Source of the DNA: Liriodendron chinense
Taxonomy: Eukaryota > Streptophyta > Magnoliopsida > Magnoliales > Magnoliaceae
Direction: 5' to 3'
Length of the DNA: 64,000 nt
NCBI GenBank assembly: GCA_003013855.2
Contig: ML058337.1
Coordinates: forward strand, 372,001 to 436,000
Part shown: in pieces, positions 42,127-55,485 of the stretch
Position numbering within the stretch: the first letter of the stretch is position 1
How the letters are laid out: each line of letters starts with the position of its first letter
The notes under the pieces: model-generated
What the model was told of the DNA's origin: nothing
What the model saw: the letters and a program-made list of their open reading frames with translations, nothing else
Databases searched by the model: none
Translations under genes and position numbers: made by a program

Positions 42127-43540
42127 CTTAGAAAGAAAGAGGCCATGCATGTGCCTTGGAACTGTGGATCCATACTAGGTGGAGATCTTTGGCTATTCAT
42201 GCGCCACCCCATGTGCTAACATAGCACAAGTGTGCGAGATCCAAGCCATACGTCAAGTGGGGTTCCTGTGTCTAAATGTCCTTACACAAACACACACACA
42301 CACACACACACAAAAGAAAAAAAAAAAAAGCAGCCGGTCCCCTTCTCAAATGGTTGGCCAAAATTTTCTTTAGTTGTCAACTTGTTTCCTAATATTGTGT
42401 GATTTAGACAGATTTCGGGCAAGGGCACCTTCGCTGTGTGACCCACTTGATGGATGGCTTAAATCATGCATACTTGTGCCACTTCGTCAGACAGTGACGC
42501 AACCCAGTCTTTTCAGCCAACGTTTCATGCGTGGAGGACATCACAACCATGCGAAAGTTGGGTTTCAGCATGAAGATTGCCAACCCCGAAAATTAGGCCA
42601 ATCCGTTCGTTAGATGGGTCACACCTGTACGTTGACTCAGACAATCGTCTGCTCATTGATTTCAAGATGGGTGCAGCGGGTGGAATTTAAATGGAACCAC
42701 GTTACTCGTGAAGAGGGTCCACTTCAGTCTAAAATAAGGATATAGGGGACCATGCATGATAGCGAATGGAAGAACGACAAATCCGTGTATGAACTTTTTT
42801 ATTGAGAAAATATCATGCATTTCCCATAAAAATATTAATAAGATTTTCCTATCCTCACACGCGCTTGTACCGCAGCACACGTGCTTATCTCTGCAATTTT
42901 GTGTGAAATCTATTCGACGCAAGTGGGCCCTACAGTGAATATCACCGTACATAAAAATCAGGTCAGTCCAATCATCCATCAGGCTCATGCGTCGGCATTA
43001 GATATGTACGGTTGCAATTTTTTCATACCTTCCATTCTTTTCATACAGGAGCGGCCCACCTGATCAGCTGACTGGCTAGATTTTTATATAAGATTGCCTT
43101 CGCTCTGGCAGCCAACCTATGGACCGTTCAGATGTCTCACACCTTTATTAGGTTGGCACGTGTGCTGCATGTGGAGAGGGTGCGTGTGGAGCTGGCAGAC
43201 CTCCATAGCATATATCCACCCGTTTTTAGGGGTTTAACTTAAGGCATGGGCAATCGCGTGTCACGGACTATATGATCCAAAGAAATCAAATGGTTTTCTT
43301 GTTGGGGTTTCACGATCAGTCGGCCTGCCATAATTTCCCATTTGAGTTTTTCTATATTATGCCCGCATGCATTGTTACAGGTGCATCTGAACTATAGTTG
43401 TAGGATGTGATCCAAGCCGTTTATCTAATGGGATGCGTAGCTGATGGTAGCTTCCTCGAAAATGACTTATGTTGTCGCACGGACGTGGACAACCGATATA
43501 GATGGCTGGGATTAGCCACATGACCTTTCACCCATTCGTG
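42127..43540. other. Intergenic DNA, decayed repeats
   Basis: No gene recognised. GTGGGCCC and GTCCAATC type words suggest remnants of the same MITE class. A minus-strand open frame at 42662-42988 has no recognisable domain. Confidence 0.35.
42290..42312. repeat. CA microsatellite followed by poly-A
   Basis: About 11 CA units, then AAAAGAAAAAAAAAAAA. Confidence 0.92.
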
Positions 43541-44600
43541 AGAGCTTCTCTCTGAATCACTAAATTTGCAGAGAAGAGGAAGTAGGGAACGGGGAGGCTC
43601 TACTGGCGGTTGGGAACTCTTCGATGCTTAAGTCAAGTTCAGGACCAATGGAATTAGGATTTGACGCTAATGATTTTTTGTGTACCTTTGAGGTGAGGAT
43701 CCCAATCCTATTTATAGGACTTGGGGCGGTTCTGGAGAATTGAATCCTGATAAGATATGTTGGTAGAGTCCCAATTTAGTAGGATTTTCTTCCCGATCAT
43801 GTCGGAGAGGTCTTTCTTGGAATAGAAATAGATCCTGAGATATTCAGATCTGCGCAGATATTCCCGGGCCGACTCTGAAAGGCGGTTGATTGACCTTGGC
43901 TGAGGAGCTCGGTGTTCGAACTCACTTACTTGGGTCTGCGTTGGACCATAAGCATGCCTCAGGTGAGACAAGGTCCTTGGTGGTGTTCCTGGGTGGAGTG
44001 CTGTTAACAAGTCGTCGGTCATTGACCTTAGCCTAAGGCTGAGCTGTGGTCATGTTGAAGTCATTGTTATAATCGCCTTGGCTCATCCCTGGCCGAGGAC
44101 TGATACTTGGGCCCTTGGGCTTGAGCTTCTCCACATATGTGGGCCAGCTCCGAATCTACCATAACAGTTGCCTCCTACTCCCAAGACCGAGCTTGATAAG
44201 GTTTGGGAGTAGGGCTTGCAAGATGAGCTGACCTCATGGTTGTGCGGGAACTTTGAAGTATTCAAATTTTGTGCTTGGGTTTGCCAACTATAGAGCGGGA
44301 TCCGATGCATTAATGGTGGGATCCAATGAATTATTAGGTGGACATGATTTTTGGAGCATCACTATTATTTCTTATACTGTGCGGTGGTTGCTTTACTTCT
44401 CGGGCGAATGGGCATTTAACGCGTGGCGATGGCCTGCTAGATGGGGTGGCACATTATTGCCTGCTCTCTCTCATTACGACATGTGGCAACGGTTCAGCTC
44501 AATGAGGCATCACGCCTGATACAAGTGAACCCCGTTGCGCCACGTGGACGAGTCCAGTAGACAAGACGTCATACCTCTGTTCGAGGCAATCGCGTGCCAA
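43541..44600 (-). mobile_element. Possible 3' LTR or flank of the Tat-lineage element
   Basis: A minus-strand TATA box CCTATAAATAGG (centred at 43713) is followed downstream by leader-like sequence, as in an LTR. Its position past the antisense gene is where the 3' LTR of a minus-strand Tat element should lie. A matching 5' LTR is outside the window, so the ends cannot be set. Confidence 0.35.
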
Positions 44601-44650
44601 CACGTGGCATTGTACGATGGTTGAGGGTGTGGGGAGAGTTTATAAATACC
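44530..44650 (+). promoter_or_regulatory. Promoter of the Transposase_28-like gene
   Basis: TTTATAAATACC (44639-44650) is a good plant TATA box about 210 bp before the ATG at 44850. Upstream are ACGT-core sites CCACGTGG (44535-44542), GACGTC (about 44566) and ACACGTGGC (about 44599), a bZIP/G-box-type arrangement. Confidence 0.55.
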
Positions 44651-47007
44651 ATTCCCCCTCCGTCTCATCTCTTACATTTTTCTCTTGGACATTTGAACTC
44701 TGCCGAGCTATCTCCACATTCCTGCCTTAAGAGTTTTTGTCGCTATGTTAATCAATCTCTTGAGTCCTCATGCCAATGTTCCTGATACGATCTCTATCTC
44801 TGTCCTTTAGCTTTCTATTCTTTCTTCGCAATTTTCTTTCATTTACACGATGTTAGAGGACTCTAGCTCATCTAGTAGGTCAAACCATTGTGATTTAGAG
44901 TCCTTAGGGCCCTTTCACGACTCCAGGATGGATAGACTGCATGAGGAGTCTACGAATGGACAAGGGGGCCAAGACCTGGAGGTCGAGTCCCATCCTATAG
45001 AGCTGACCCTTGAGGGAGAGGAGGAGGGGGAGAAAGAGGAAGAGGCTGCTAGGTTTGGAGAAGTTGGAGGGGAGGAGGCTGGAGTGTCAGGCTTTGACCT
45101 TCTTTAGTATGCGGCCGATGAGTGCGTGTCGACCCCAGGGCCGACCTGGATCATTATAGAGAAGTTTACCAGATCCCTAGGTCTGTAGGTCTTAGGGTCC
45201 CACATGTAGATGAACTCCTGAGCCGACCTTAAGAGGGGGAGGTTGCGCTCTATCAAATATTTTTCGCCTTGAGTCTCTGTCTGCCTCTCCACCCCGTGGT
45301 GAGAGAAGACCTTAGTCATCTTCGTTTGACTCCAAGTCAATTGAACCCTAACTCCTGGAAGACCATTTATGGCTGCTTTATCTTGTGGTACCTGGTCGGG
45401 AACAAGGAGCTCACGGCGAACGAGCTTCTCTCCATGTTTCGAGCCAAGGGGAGCCCGACTCACAGTTGGTACTCCCTATCAGCGTGGGCGAGCATGGGCA
45501 ACCCTATTATTGCCGAGCTGCCGTCCTCCACCAAAGGGTGGAAGGACTAATGGTTTTACGCCTCCGGGGAGTGGGAGGCACCCCAGGGCAAGTTGGAGCC
45601 CTTGAGACACCAAGGCTCAACCGAATTTTGTTTGTCAGGTCAGGTGGTATTACAAGCTTGTTTACTTATCGATTTGTGTCTTTCAGCTTTTCCTGACTTG
45701 TTGTTGACGTGCTGACGACCTTCACTTTATAGGTTCTTCGAAGCATCAGCCGGGCATTAGAAACTGCTAGATTCATTAGATCAGGGCGGCTCGTAACCTT
45801 TCGGTCGAGGAGCGCTTCTATAAGAAGTTGCTAACTGTTGAACGTCTTCAACAGTTCAGTTTGGTTCCTGGTAGGTAGAGATGGTCGATTTATTTGATGT
45901 ATGTAATTGGTGCTTTGTCAGTCCTCTAACATCATCGCTTACTTGTGTAGGGATGGCTCCCAAGAACAAGAGACTCCTAGCCAACTTTCGCGAACGGGCA
46001 ACAGAGGTGCATTCCCCGAAAAGGAAGGTAGTGGCAGGGCTGAGGTCTGAGGAGGGGCCTCAATAACAGCAGCTGACCCATCTCCCCTAGTCCTTCGTAT
46101 GCAAGACTAGTCAACTTACTAGCTCGGGGGCCCCACTGGCTTGCGAGAGAACTTCTTTAGCAGCATCTACAACTCCTTTGTCAGCGGCTTCGGCTCCCGC
46201 TTCCCAAGAAATGATGGTCATCAAGATTGACGACCGACCTCAGAGGCTAGTCCTTCACGGTGGGCCAATCCTCCTCAGGTGTTAGAGACCTCGAGGTTGA
46301 GCCCTAAGGTGGTGATACCACCGATGTCTTAGAGATATCCATCTTGGCTGGATAGCCTCATGGTGTACGGGTGTATAAATATGGCCCCTGGTGAGGACAT
46401 AGAAGTCCGCTTGGAGACTGGGTCCCGACCAACTTGTCGGGACGGTAATTGAAGATGGCCTCAAGGTGATTTCTTTGCTGACCTTCTGTCGTTTTTCAAG
46501 CTTTCCAAGTTCTTCTCTGACTTTCGTTGTTCTTCCATGTAGGAGGTTGTGACCGGGGTGATGATCTTCCATCTTGTGGTGGATCTAAGGAAGAAGGCAG
46601 CAGATGCCGAGAACATCGTCATGAGCCTAAAGAAGTGGTCCATTGTGCTAACGAATGCCGAGTCGCCGGCCTTAAGTTGTAGGCCAAGAATTTGACCTCG
46701 GAGTTAGAGGTCGCCAATGTCGAGAGGGGGTCCTTGGAGGACGTGTTGAAGAAGGTTGAGGAGAGTCTCCAGTCCGAGCCCACCGAGAAGGAGTCTCTGA
46801 CCGACACCCTTAAGAAGGCCCAAGAGGAGCACCAGGCCGAGCTTAACCAGGTGCTGGAGCAGGGGTGATCTGCTGCCAAGGAGCTGGAGGGGTTTCAGGA
46901 GAACGTCTACAACCTCGACTATGTGGATTGTCGATCCGCAGTTCAGGGTCTTTATCTTGAGTTGAACCTCAACGCTCTGGATGTCGAGGAGGACACCCCT
47001 GAGGAGC

Positions 47008-48673
47008 TGTTCGCCAACCCTAAGTGCAAGGTTACGATGTAGTAATAATTTAATCAGGAGACCGAGATCGTCCTCAAGGATTGTCGTAATAATTCTAAAC
47101 TATGTAATTAGGATTATCTAAAATTTAAATTTGAAATAAAAGATGAATTTTGTAAACATAAAACTATATACTTTTGAAACAAATCAGGAAACAAAGCACT
47201 AAAGCGCCAATGATCCACCTATAATCAATTCACAATGCTAATTCAACCATTCAAGCTAATAACTTAATTGAAATCGGAGTTTTATCCCTATCCAATTGAA
47301 ATATGGAGCAATTAAATCATCATAATAATTCTAACATAGATGAATCATCTATTAATATAGTTTCTATATAACAACTAAGGCATTGGGCGTATTCAATCAC
47401 ACAGGCCAATCCTTCACAAAAAAAGTATGATCACATGCATGGTCTTCCTCAAATCCTGTTACTAAACCTAAGTAGAACTATGGATTTGAACTTCAATCAA
47501 ACCAATATCAATCCATAAAACATCCACCTTAGATCAAAAGAAAATATATGAACTTCTTCTAGTTTATTTCTAGATAAGCACTTAAGATACTTTATTTGTA
47601 AGATCACATAACATATACCACAACATGATGAATCTAATATCTCTACAATCCAAACTCCTCTCAACAACGCCCTATTGATCAATATCAATAAATCAAAACA
47701 TCCCATGTAATCACGTTATAAGAGATAGAAGATTAAACTAAAACTATCAACTTTATTTCAAACCAAAGCTAGAATTGCTCATCATTAAATCTTAAAATAC
47801 TTGAATCAAATCAAACTAAGCATTGTAAATGAGTATAAGCTTTACCTCTTAGCCCCAGCTAAGAGGTTTAGCCAACCATGAAGAAGGTTGAACTAAAATT
47901 CAAAAGAAAATCAACTAAAAACATAAACTAGAACTAGAAAAATCCGAAAAATGGAGTTGTAGAAGCTCCCCTTTGATCTTCTCCACCTCTCGCACAATTG
48001 GGACTCTTTTAGGATGGATTAGAAAGAGTGTGGAGGTGTCCTTTCAAAGCAAAAATTGCCCACCAACTTGGAATCTTCGAGAATTACGTAAGTTCTTATG
48101 CAGTTGGGTCGGTGGCTGACCAGGTCGGAGCCTGGAGCTCAAAATCCCAATGAATATAATTGAAAATTAAATTTTTGGGCTCTGCCGACCTATCTAGACA
48201 TGTCTGCCAATTGGTCGGATGACCTGTTGGATCTGATAAAAACAGTCCAGTGAGTTTGCACCAATTCTGTCAAAATTTGACCTATCTGCCGACTAGTCGA
48301 ATTTTGAGAACGACTGGTCGACTGAGGCCAGTGACCGGTCGTCAGCGCAACAACAGGGCTATTTCCTGCAGCTTCTGCATTTTACTTTTCTGGCCCAACA
48401 TTTATGCTCTCTGTCTTTTCTAGACAATTCAGGCATTGTAACTTGATGTTTTCTAATTCTTTTTTAACTTTAATTTCTTCCACTTCTAAGCTCTTCTTCA
48501 CTTAATCTTTTGAGTGCTTCAAAGTGATCTTTTAGCATGTAATTCATGAGGTCTCTCTCTCTCTCTCTTTCCTACAAACATAAATACACATATAAGTAGG
48601 TTCTTTTAATAGCTTAATCAATATAATTATGCGATGAATTGAGGTTAGAATATGCACAATTCAGAGCTCAACA
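47008..48673 (-). repeat. 3' LTR of the Athila-like element
   Basis: 1666 bp. Aligns with 54453-56113 plus 57754-57791 and with 62274-63637. A degenerate GACCGGTCGG cluster lies at 48090-48355. Confidence 0.9.
48090..48355 (-). promoter_or_regulatory. U3 motif cluster, Athila-like 3' LTR
   Basis: Decayed copies such as GGTCGGTGGCTGACCAGGTC, GCCGACCTATC, CCGACTAGTCG and GACCGGTCG. The TATA position (about 48041) reads TTTCAAAG, decayed from TTTATAG in the sister LTR. Confidence 0.55.
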
Positions 48674-48685
48674 CACCCCAACCAG
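48674..48685 (-). other. Polypurine tract of the Athila-like element
   Basis: The minus strand reads GGTTGGGGTG directly before the 3' LTR. Confidence 0.7.
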
Positions 48686-49853
48686 CATTTTGCTAGTCTC
48701 GAGCAAAACATGCGTAAAAAAATTCCATATTCCCCAACTCAACTCTCTTTCGAAAACTTTGTTTCTATAAACTCCAAAATATACGAATGCCAAATTCAGA
48801 GATAAGTAGTGATAGATGCTGAAACCTTAGATTTCCTAAACATAGTGAATATTTCAAAATAGAGTTCCCATTGATTGATTCACAAATAGAAAAATCCGAA
48901 CAGGTGTGCTCTAGTGTGCATAGTGAATTTTCAACTAATAAATTTTTAGGATTAGTCTTTTTCATGGATTAATTAGATTATAAATCTACAGTATACAGAT
49001 CAACTCTTGCCTATGACAGGAATTTGCCCTATCATTCCTTCGACGACTTTCACACTACTTCCCATTACCAGCTTGGGTTATTACCCTTCTCCTAGTTGGT
49101 GATAGGTAGCTCTTTTTAGTGTATTTCAACAGATTTTCAACTTTTCTTTCTTGTCCTTACATATCAAAATATGAGATAGGATTTTTAGAAATCCATATCT
49201 TGAACTTTCTTTTCTTCAAATATTTTTCTAAATGTGAAGGATAAAGATCCCCAGCTTGGTTCCTAAACACTTTAAATCTTAGTCTAGCCAATCTACAAAT
49301 CTTCCTAATCCCTTTCATCATGAGAATCATGTAATGTGAACCAGAATCCAAAAGTGTTCAAATTTTTTTATCAATCATATAAATAGGAAAACTCACATAG
49401 AAAACCACTGTATCAAAGAAATTTCAAGAGTTTCAAAATCAAATTACTTCATCTCTCTGTTTACACAATAAAATTGCCTTTGTGTTTATAGGGGGAAACA
49501 AGAGTCACATTTTAATGTTAGACAAAAGAGACAGAAAAACATTCATCACTTCACTTTATTCATTTACCGAGTTCTTCATACATTCCATATTTACATTATC
49601 TCTTAATTCTAGAATAGATTGTACATTATACAAAATGAAGTATATTCAGAATGTGATTTCGGCAGAGCTTCACCCTATTCTTCTTTCATCTTGTCCAAAT
49701 GATAAGGAAATGGCTGAATGATTATTTAGGTCAGGATTGTTCTTATGCTCATGAGTGAGGTGAGTTAACTAGACTAGGCTTCATTCCTTCATGATCTTCA
49801 TAGAACTCCATGATGTTCCAAAGTGATAGTATCACCCAACACGTCTACCACTA

Positions 49854-50070
49854 GGGATTGCACCAAGTGCGCTCAACCTGAAGGGAGAGAGATTAGTCTT
49901 CTGCTCCATGCTGACATCATCTATTAAGACAACCACTTATAGGGATTGTACAAAGTATGCTCGACCCGAAGGGAGAAAGATAGGTCTTCCGAATCATCTA
50001 TCAAAACATCCACCTATGGGGATTGTACAAAGTACGCTCGACCCGAAGGGAGAAAGATAAGTCTTCTGAA
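49854..50070. repeat. Tandem repeat of about 77-88 bp in LTR F2
   Basis: GGGATTG(T/C)A...CGACCCGAAGGGAGAAAGAT units start at 49854, 49942 and 50019. The counterpart in F1 (57130-57365) has the same unit in reverse orientation. Confidence 0.85.
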
Positions 50071-50240
50071 TCACAAAGAAATAAACTATTTGGTCTGTAT
50101 TGCTCTCTATGTATTGGTCATCTTCGTTGTGGTCTCATTCTTCAATGTTCTTCACGATTGAAAGGGAAACAGAAGCTAAAATGCCCCGACATCCTTCACA
50201 AAAAGGGGGAACAAGTGCTGAAATTGCACTTAGGGTAGCT

Positions 50241-50632
50241 TTACACGGCCTGCGGCAAGCTCAAGAGCTTTAGGCGGCCCGCGACAAGCACCTCCTAAGC
50301 AACTTGTAACTCTTCAATCTTTAATCTTCATTTTGGCAGCATTTCTCCGTCGTTCTTCTTCGATCCTCGGGGTCCGCACATTGTGTGTTCGACCTAAGGA
50401 GAAGGAGGAACTTGAGGTCCACTCCGTACCTCTACAGTCTTCAGAAGGAGCTCTACAGTCTTCAGAAGGAGCTCTGTAACTCTGATCTTCAAAAGCAAGT
50501 GCCAAATGAGGACCCCAAGGGGGTATTTATAAGCAAAAGAGGCAGATTTTGCGTAAAGCACAACCTACTAGATAACATCTTTACGCGACCCGCGGTAAAC
50601 TGAAAAGCTTTACGCGGTTCGCGGCAAGCTCC
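50241..50632 (-). promoter_or_regulatory. Repeated quasi-palindrome TTTACGCGACCCGCGGTAAA in LTR F2
   Basis: Copies at 50241, 50271, 50580 and 50611 (TTTACACGGCCTGCGGCAAG, TTTAGGCGGCCCGCGACAAG, TTTACGCGACCCGCGGTAAA, TTTACGCGGTTCGCGGCAAG). On the minus strand the last two are upstream of the TATA box and the first two downstream. Confidence 0.65.
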
Positions 50633-50729
50633 TATTTCCTGTACTTTCTTTCTATTTCTTCTCCATTTCTCCTCCAATCTTCTTCATTCTTCTTCCGTTC
50701 TTTGTTTCTTCATTTTTTATGCCTCAACA

Positions 50730-51129
50730 CTATCTTTCTCTCATATTCATATAATCTCGTGTACATAGAAATAAAGTTTTTCAAAAGAGTTTTGAGATGA
50801 AAAATTGAAAATTTTCTACATTAATTGCTTGAAATGTCACAAAAACTAGTAGATTCATTTAGGAATCTCACCCCCCAACCAAAATATTACATTGTCCTCA
50901 ATGTAAAAACATATGCAATGACATGAGAGCAATGACAAAATAAAGAAGAGTGAAAAAGAGAGTACCTAAGAGATTCAAAAGTGTTCCTCTACAACTTTAA
51001 ATAACTAAAACAAATAAAACTAATTGAAACTACTCTATACCTTTATCAGACTAGGAGGTCAATCCTGATATATAAGATCATCCAAAGGAATGAAATCAAG
51101 CAAGATTATCAGGTGGAGTAAAAATTTTC
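50730..51129. other. Non-coding internal DNA of the Athila-like element
   Basis: AT-rich; no RT, RNase H or integrase remnant seen where they would be expected. Confidence 0.5.
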
Positions 51130-51770
51130 TCAATAAGACTATCTACCATCCTGCTTTATAGTAAACATGGGGGATATTCATCATTCTAAACCATTGAAAA
51201 TTATGTTAAAAATTTTCAGCAAGTTTCTCAATATTGTCACCCCATGTATTAGAAAAGGAGAATTTTTGTGGTTGAAAATGATTAAATATGAATCTCCTTT
51301 CTAACTTGTCTGGGCAAAAATTAATCAAGCAAGGATCATCCTAGAGATGGTGCGCTTCGGTTTAAACAAACCAAAGAGATGTGGAGACTTGGATCACTTT
51401 TTCCTCATCAATTGGTATGATCTCCACATAATCAGATTCTACCGGTGCTTCTATAATTGATAATTTAGTTTTAAATTATGTGGAAGTAGTTATTTTATTC
51501 ATCAGTGAAGTTTCCCTTAAGGCATTGATGATGTCATGGAGCATAGGATCATCTGAATCCTTAAAATATGCCAAACACTCTTCTAGAGTGTAGGAAGCTT
51601 CCACCTTCTCAGTCACTTGTGTAGGTTACAATAAGTTCTCAACCCCTACACTTTCAGAAATTGGCATCTCCATAGACAAATCAAACACCAATCCATTAAA
51701 TTCCTGCACAACAAAATTGTTTAAATCAGCAATTGGTGTCTTGTTAGTCAAATTTTTAGATTTTGGCTCT
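51130..51770 (-). pseudogene. Athila-like linker between protease and RT
   Basis: Broken minus-strand frames with acidic, Athila-like linker texture but no RT motif. The coding-derived sequence ends at about 51.13 kb, so RT onward is deleted or was never present in this derivative. Confidence 0.5.
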
Positions 51771-51772
51771 TC

Positions 51773-52494
51773 CTAGGTGTCATTAATATCTAAAATTATT
51801 TCATCCTTGGAATGAGCTAAGCAAACTTCTAATGTTTTAGAAATTTCAATTGCAGGTGGCTTATCCTCATCCACTATGGTATCAATGAAGTTAATCATGT
51901 GGACCTCATCTTCATCCTCATCCTCATCCTCTTGTTGTTGATGCAAATGAAACACATTCAACTTCATTGTCATATTTTTAAAGGATATTTTCATAATTCC
52001 ATTCCCGCAATTGATTATGCTTTGGCCGTGGCTAGGAATGGACGGCCTAGGATGACAGGAACTTGAATGCATTCATTAGTAACCAGGTGCGTATCCAAAA
52101 TGATGAAATCTACCGGGTAGTAGAACTTGTCGACTTGGACCAACACATCTTCAATCACCCCTCTCGGCACTCTAATAGAACGATCCGCAAGTTGTAAAGT
52201 TGTCTTGGTGGTTTTTAATTCACCAAGCCCTAGTTGCTCAAAGACCAAGCAACGTATCAAATTAACACTAACCACTAGATCGAGAAGCGCTTTATTGATC
52301 TGGAAGTTACCTATCATGTAAGAGATTGTAGGACTTTTGGGATCTTTAAATTTGGAGAGAATGTTTTGTTGTATAATGGCACTCACTTGTTCTGTAAAAA
52401 ATGCTATCTCGTGCACGTTTTGCTTATGCTTTACGGCACATAAATTCCTTAGAAATTTGACATATGGATGAATTTGTTTAATTGCATTCAACAA
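51773..52494 (-). pseudogene. Athila-like protease region
   Basis: Frame 52015-52494 contains LNAIKQIHPYVKFLRNLCAV, PTISYMIGNFQINKALLDLV with VSVNL, LQLADRSIRVPRGVIEDVLV, VDKFYYPVDFIILDT and VPVILGRPFLATA. The protease active site D-L-G-A reads D-L-V-V, so it is inactive. Downstream frame 51773-52072 continues with SIINCGNGIMKISFKNMTMK and an Asp/Glu tract. Confidence 0.92.
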
Positions 52495-52802
52495 GGAAAT
52501 GTTGATTTTTACTTGTTGGAAAACTTCTAGAGTGTCCTTATTTTCACTTGGCCTTTTGGTTGAGACAAGATGTTGGGGGAATGGGGCTACAAGTTTATAT
52601 ACACGCTCTAGCTCTTTATCTTGTGGAGCATTGCTCGATTCACCATCACTCTTAGAATCAACAAATCATTAGGCTTTGTGGCCTTCACCGTTTCAGATTT
52701 TTCAATTGTCTTACCACTTCTAAGAGTGGTGATGGCTTGAACATGTTCTACATAATGGGTTGAAGAATTGGTATTTAATGCAAGTTGTCCCTTGGGGTTA
52801 GA

Positions 52803-53945
52803 CTAAGGTTGGGCCAGAAAGGTCCCTTGCTCTCTTGCTCCTAGATGTGTCTCAATTATTTCAACCGACATTTTAAGTGCATCTATGGCTTGCATGTTGG
52901 ACTGATTTATTTGATGTTGTCCAACTGTAAATGCATTCAATGTATTCTCGAGGGTACTATTTTTTGGAGGCCCTTGGGAAGCATTATTTGTATTAGCCAT
53001 GGGTCCATTCCTCTAATTAGGATTTGGTTGATGCCGCCAATTATGATTATTTAAGTTAGAATTCGGTGCACTAAAAGGGTGTTGGTAAGCGCTTGTGGCA
53101 TTCGCTTGAGCTTTCAAAATATCTTGAAATGCAGGGATTGTTGGACAATCCTTTGTTAAGTGAACATCACTTTCACAAATACCACATACACTCTTAACGG
53201 CTTCATTGGTACTTATCATGTTGACACTCCTCAATTCTATGGCCACATCCTTCTTTGTGAGACCCGCCACCCTTGCATTCAAATCATCATCCCAATTTAA
53301 TGCATGTACTCTCTTCTCTCTTGGGGCTGACTTGGGATTATTAGTCGGGGTAGAGATGTCCTAAGATTGGGCATTCTCGGATAGCATATCAAAGTAATCC
53401 CAAGCGTCATCGGGCTCTTTGTTCAGAAATTCGTCATTACACATCATCTGAACAAATTGGCGCATGTTTGAACTCAATCCGTCAAGAAAGAAGTTAATCA
53501 AGCACCACTTTTTATAACCATGATTTGGGCATTCCAATAAAAGCTCTTTGAACCTCTCTCAACATTGAAAAAATGTCTCATCTCCTTTTTAGGAGAAGTT
53601 CATAATGGCTCACCGTAATGCATTATTTTTATGAACCGGGAAGAACTTTTTAAGGAACTCTTGGGTCATCTTAGCCCATGTCCCAATACGTCTAGGTTTT
53701 AAAGATTGGAGTTATGATTTGACTTTGTCCTTTAGAGAGAAGGAAAATAATTTCAGTTTGATTATGTCTTGGAAGACGTCATTAAATTGCAAGGTACTAG
53801 CGATCTCCTCAAATTCACTTAAATGTGTGTATGGACTTATAGAATCAAGTCCATTAAATTTTGAAAGTAATTTGATAAGTTCTGGCTTAAGGTCCACATT
53901 TCCTACATTGAGTGGAAAGATCATGTAAGAAGGTGTGCTTGTTCA
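52803..53945 (-). pseudogene. Athila-like gag
   Basis: Starts near 53924 with MIFPLNVGNVDLKPELIKLL and the FNGLDSISPYTHLSEFEEIA block, then 'LFSFSLKDKVKSQL', a frame continued to FFPVHK, ERFKELLLECPNHGY and the FLDGLSSNMRQFVQMM block, a C-x2-C-x4-H-x4-C-like zinc knuckle (CGICESDVHLTKDCP) and an Asn/Gln-rich tail. This order is that of Athila gag. A few stops break the frame. Confidence 0.9.
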
Positions 53946-54427
53946 CTCCATTGTAGATAATCTCGCAATGTTTTAACCGGAGGAACATGGTGTTCCTCAT
54001 TCTCATTATGTAGCCCTAGTTGGCGGTGTATCGTGCTCAACATCTTCAACAATATTTGGTTCATTCTCAACCATAAATTCAAATGGTTCAGGATTTTCTA
54101 GATGTTTTCCAACTCGTCTGTGAATTGTTAAACCTTCAACTAAACCTCCTTCACTTAGAAGTCACGATGTATGATCGCGCTCCTAATAGGGCATAAACTA
54201 TACAGAAACTAAATCTAAAATCTAAAAAATTGAAAACTATTAAAGGAAAATTTCTAAGTTAGAATGGTGTTACCTGATTGAAGAACGAGGTTAGTCAGAG
54301 AAAATCCTATAAAACGAATAAACAAGAAACTGTTAGTAAAAGAAAATTTTGAGAAAAACCTAATAGCAACAAAACCTTTCCTAACCTAAACTATACCTTA
54401 ATTACAAAATTCAGAATCGTTAACCTA

Positions 54428-54445
54428 ATCCCTGGCAATAACGTT
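54428..54445 (-). other. Athila-type primer binding site (Asp tRNA, decayed)
   Basis: The minus strand reads AACGTTATTGCCAGGGAT a few bases after the LTR end. It matches the usual TGGCGCCGTTGCCGGGGA of Athila except at CpG-type positions, as expected from methylation decay. Confidence 0.75.
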
Positions 54446-55485
54446 AAAAACCTATTCGCTAACCACAAGTCCAAGGTTGTGATGTAGTGATAAGTCAATC
54501 AAGAGACCGAAATTGTCCTCAGGGATTGTCGTAATAATTCTAAATTATGTAACTAGGATTATCTAAATTCAGATTTGAAATAAAACATGAATTTTGGAAA
54601 CATAAAACTATCTACTTTCGGAATAAATCAGGAAACTAAGTACTAGAGCACCAATGATCCACCTATAATCAATTCACAATGCTAATGTAACTATTTAAGC
54701 TAATAACTCAATTGGAATCGGAGTTCTATCCCTATCCAATCGAAATATGGAGTAATTAAATCATAATAATTTAAACATGTATGGATCATCTATTGATATA
54801 GTTCCCACATAAAAACTAAAACATTGAGCGTATTCAATCACATAGGCCAATCCTTCATAAAACAAGTAAGATCACATTCATGGTCTTCCTCAAATCCTGT
54901 TACTAGACCTAAGTAGAGCCATGGATTTAAACTTCAATCAAACCAATATCAATCCATAAAACATTCATCTTAGATCAAAAGAAAAGATATAAACGTCTTC
55001 TAGTTTAGTTCTAGATAAGCACTTAGGATACTTTGTATAATCACATAGCATCCACCACAACATGATGAATCTAATATCTCTACAACCCAAAATTCTCTCA
55101 ACAACACCCGATTAATCAACCTAAGTAAATTAAAACATCTCATGTAAACACATCACAAGAAATAGAAGATTAAACTAAAACTATTAACTTTATTTCAAAC
55201 CAAAACTAGAATTGTTCATCATTGAATCTCAAAATATTTGAATAAAATTAAACTAAGCATTGTAAATAAGTATAAGCTTCACCTCTTAGCCCCAGCTAAG
55301 AGGTTAGCCAACCATGAAGAATGTTGAACTAAAACTAAAAAAAAAAAAAAAAACTACTGAACACATAAACCAGAACTAGAAAAACTAAAAAAAAAATGGA
55401 GTTGTTGAAGCTCTCCTTTGATCTTCTCCACCTCTAGCACAACTGGGATTCTTCTAGGATGGATTAGGAAGAGTGTGGAGGTGTC

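Larger units (their letters stand above)
49458..50729 (-). mobile_element. Solo LTR F2 (1272 bp), minus strand
   Basis: Plus-strand ends TGTTTACACAATAAAATTGC and ATGCCTCAACA, the reverse of the ends of F1. Flanks CTCTC (49453-49457) and CTATC (50730-50734), a 4/5 match. It contains a tandem repeat of about 77-88 bp at 49854-50070 and a TATA box TATAAATA on the minus strand at 50524-50531. Confidence 0.85.

Noticed and set aside
44850..45107. Acidic 85-residue frame as an independent host gene
   Set aside because: It is the first exon of the Transposase_28-like gene; downstream exons and the nearby Tat pol place it in a transposon.
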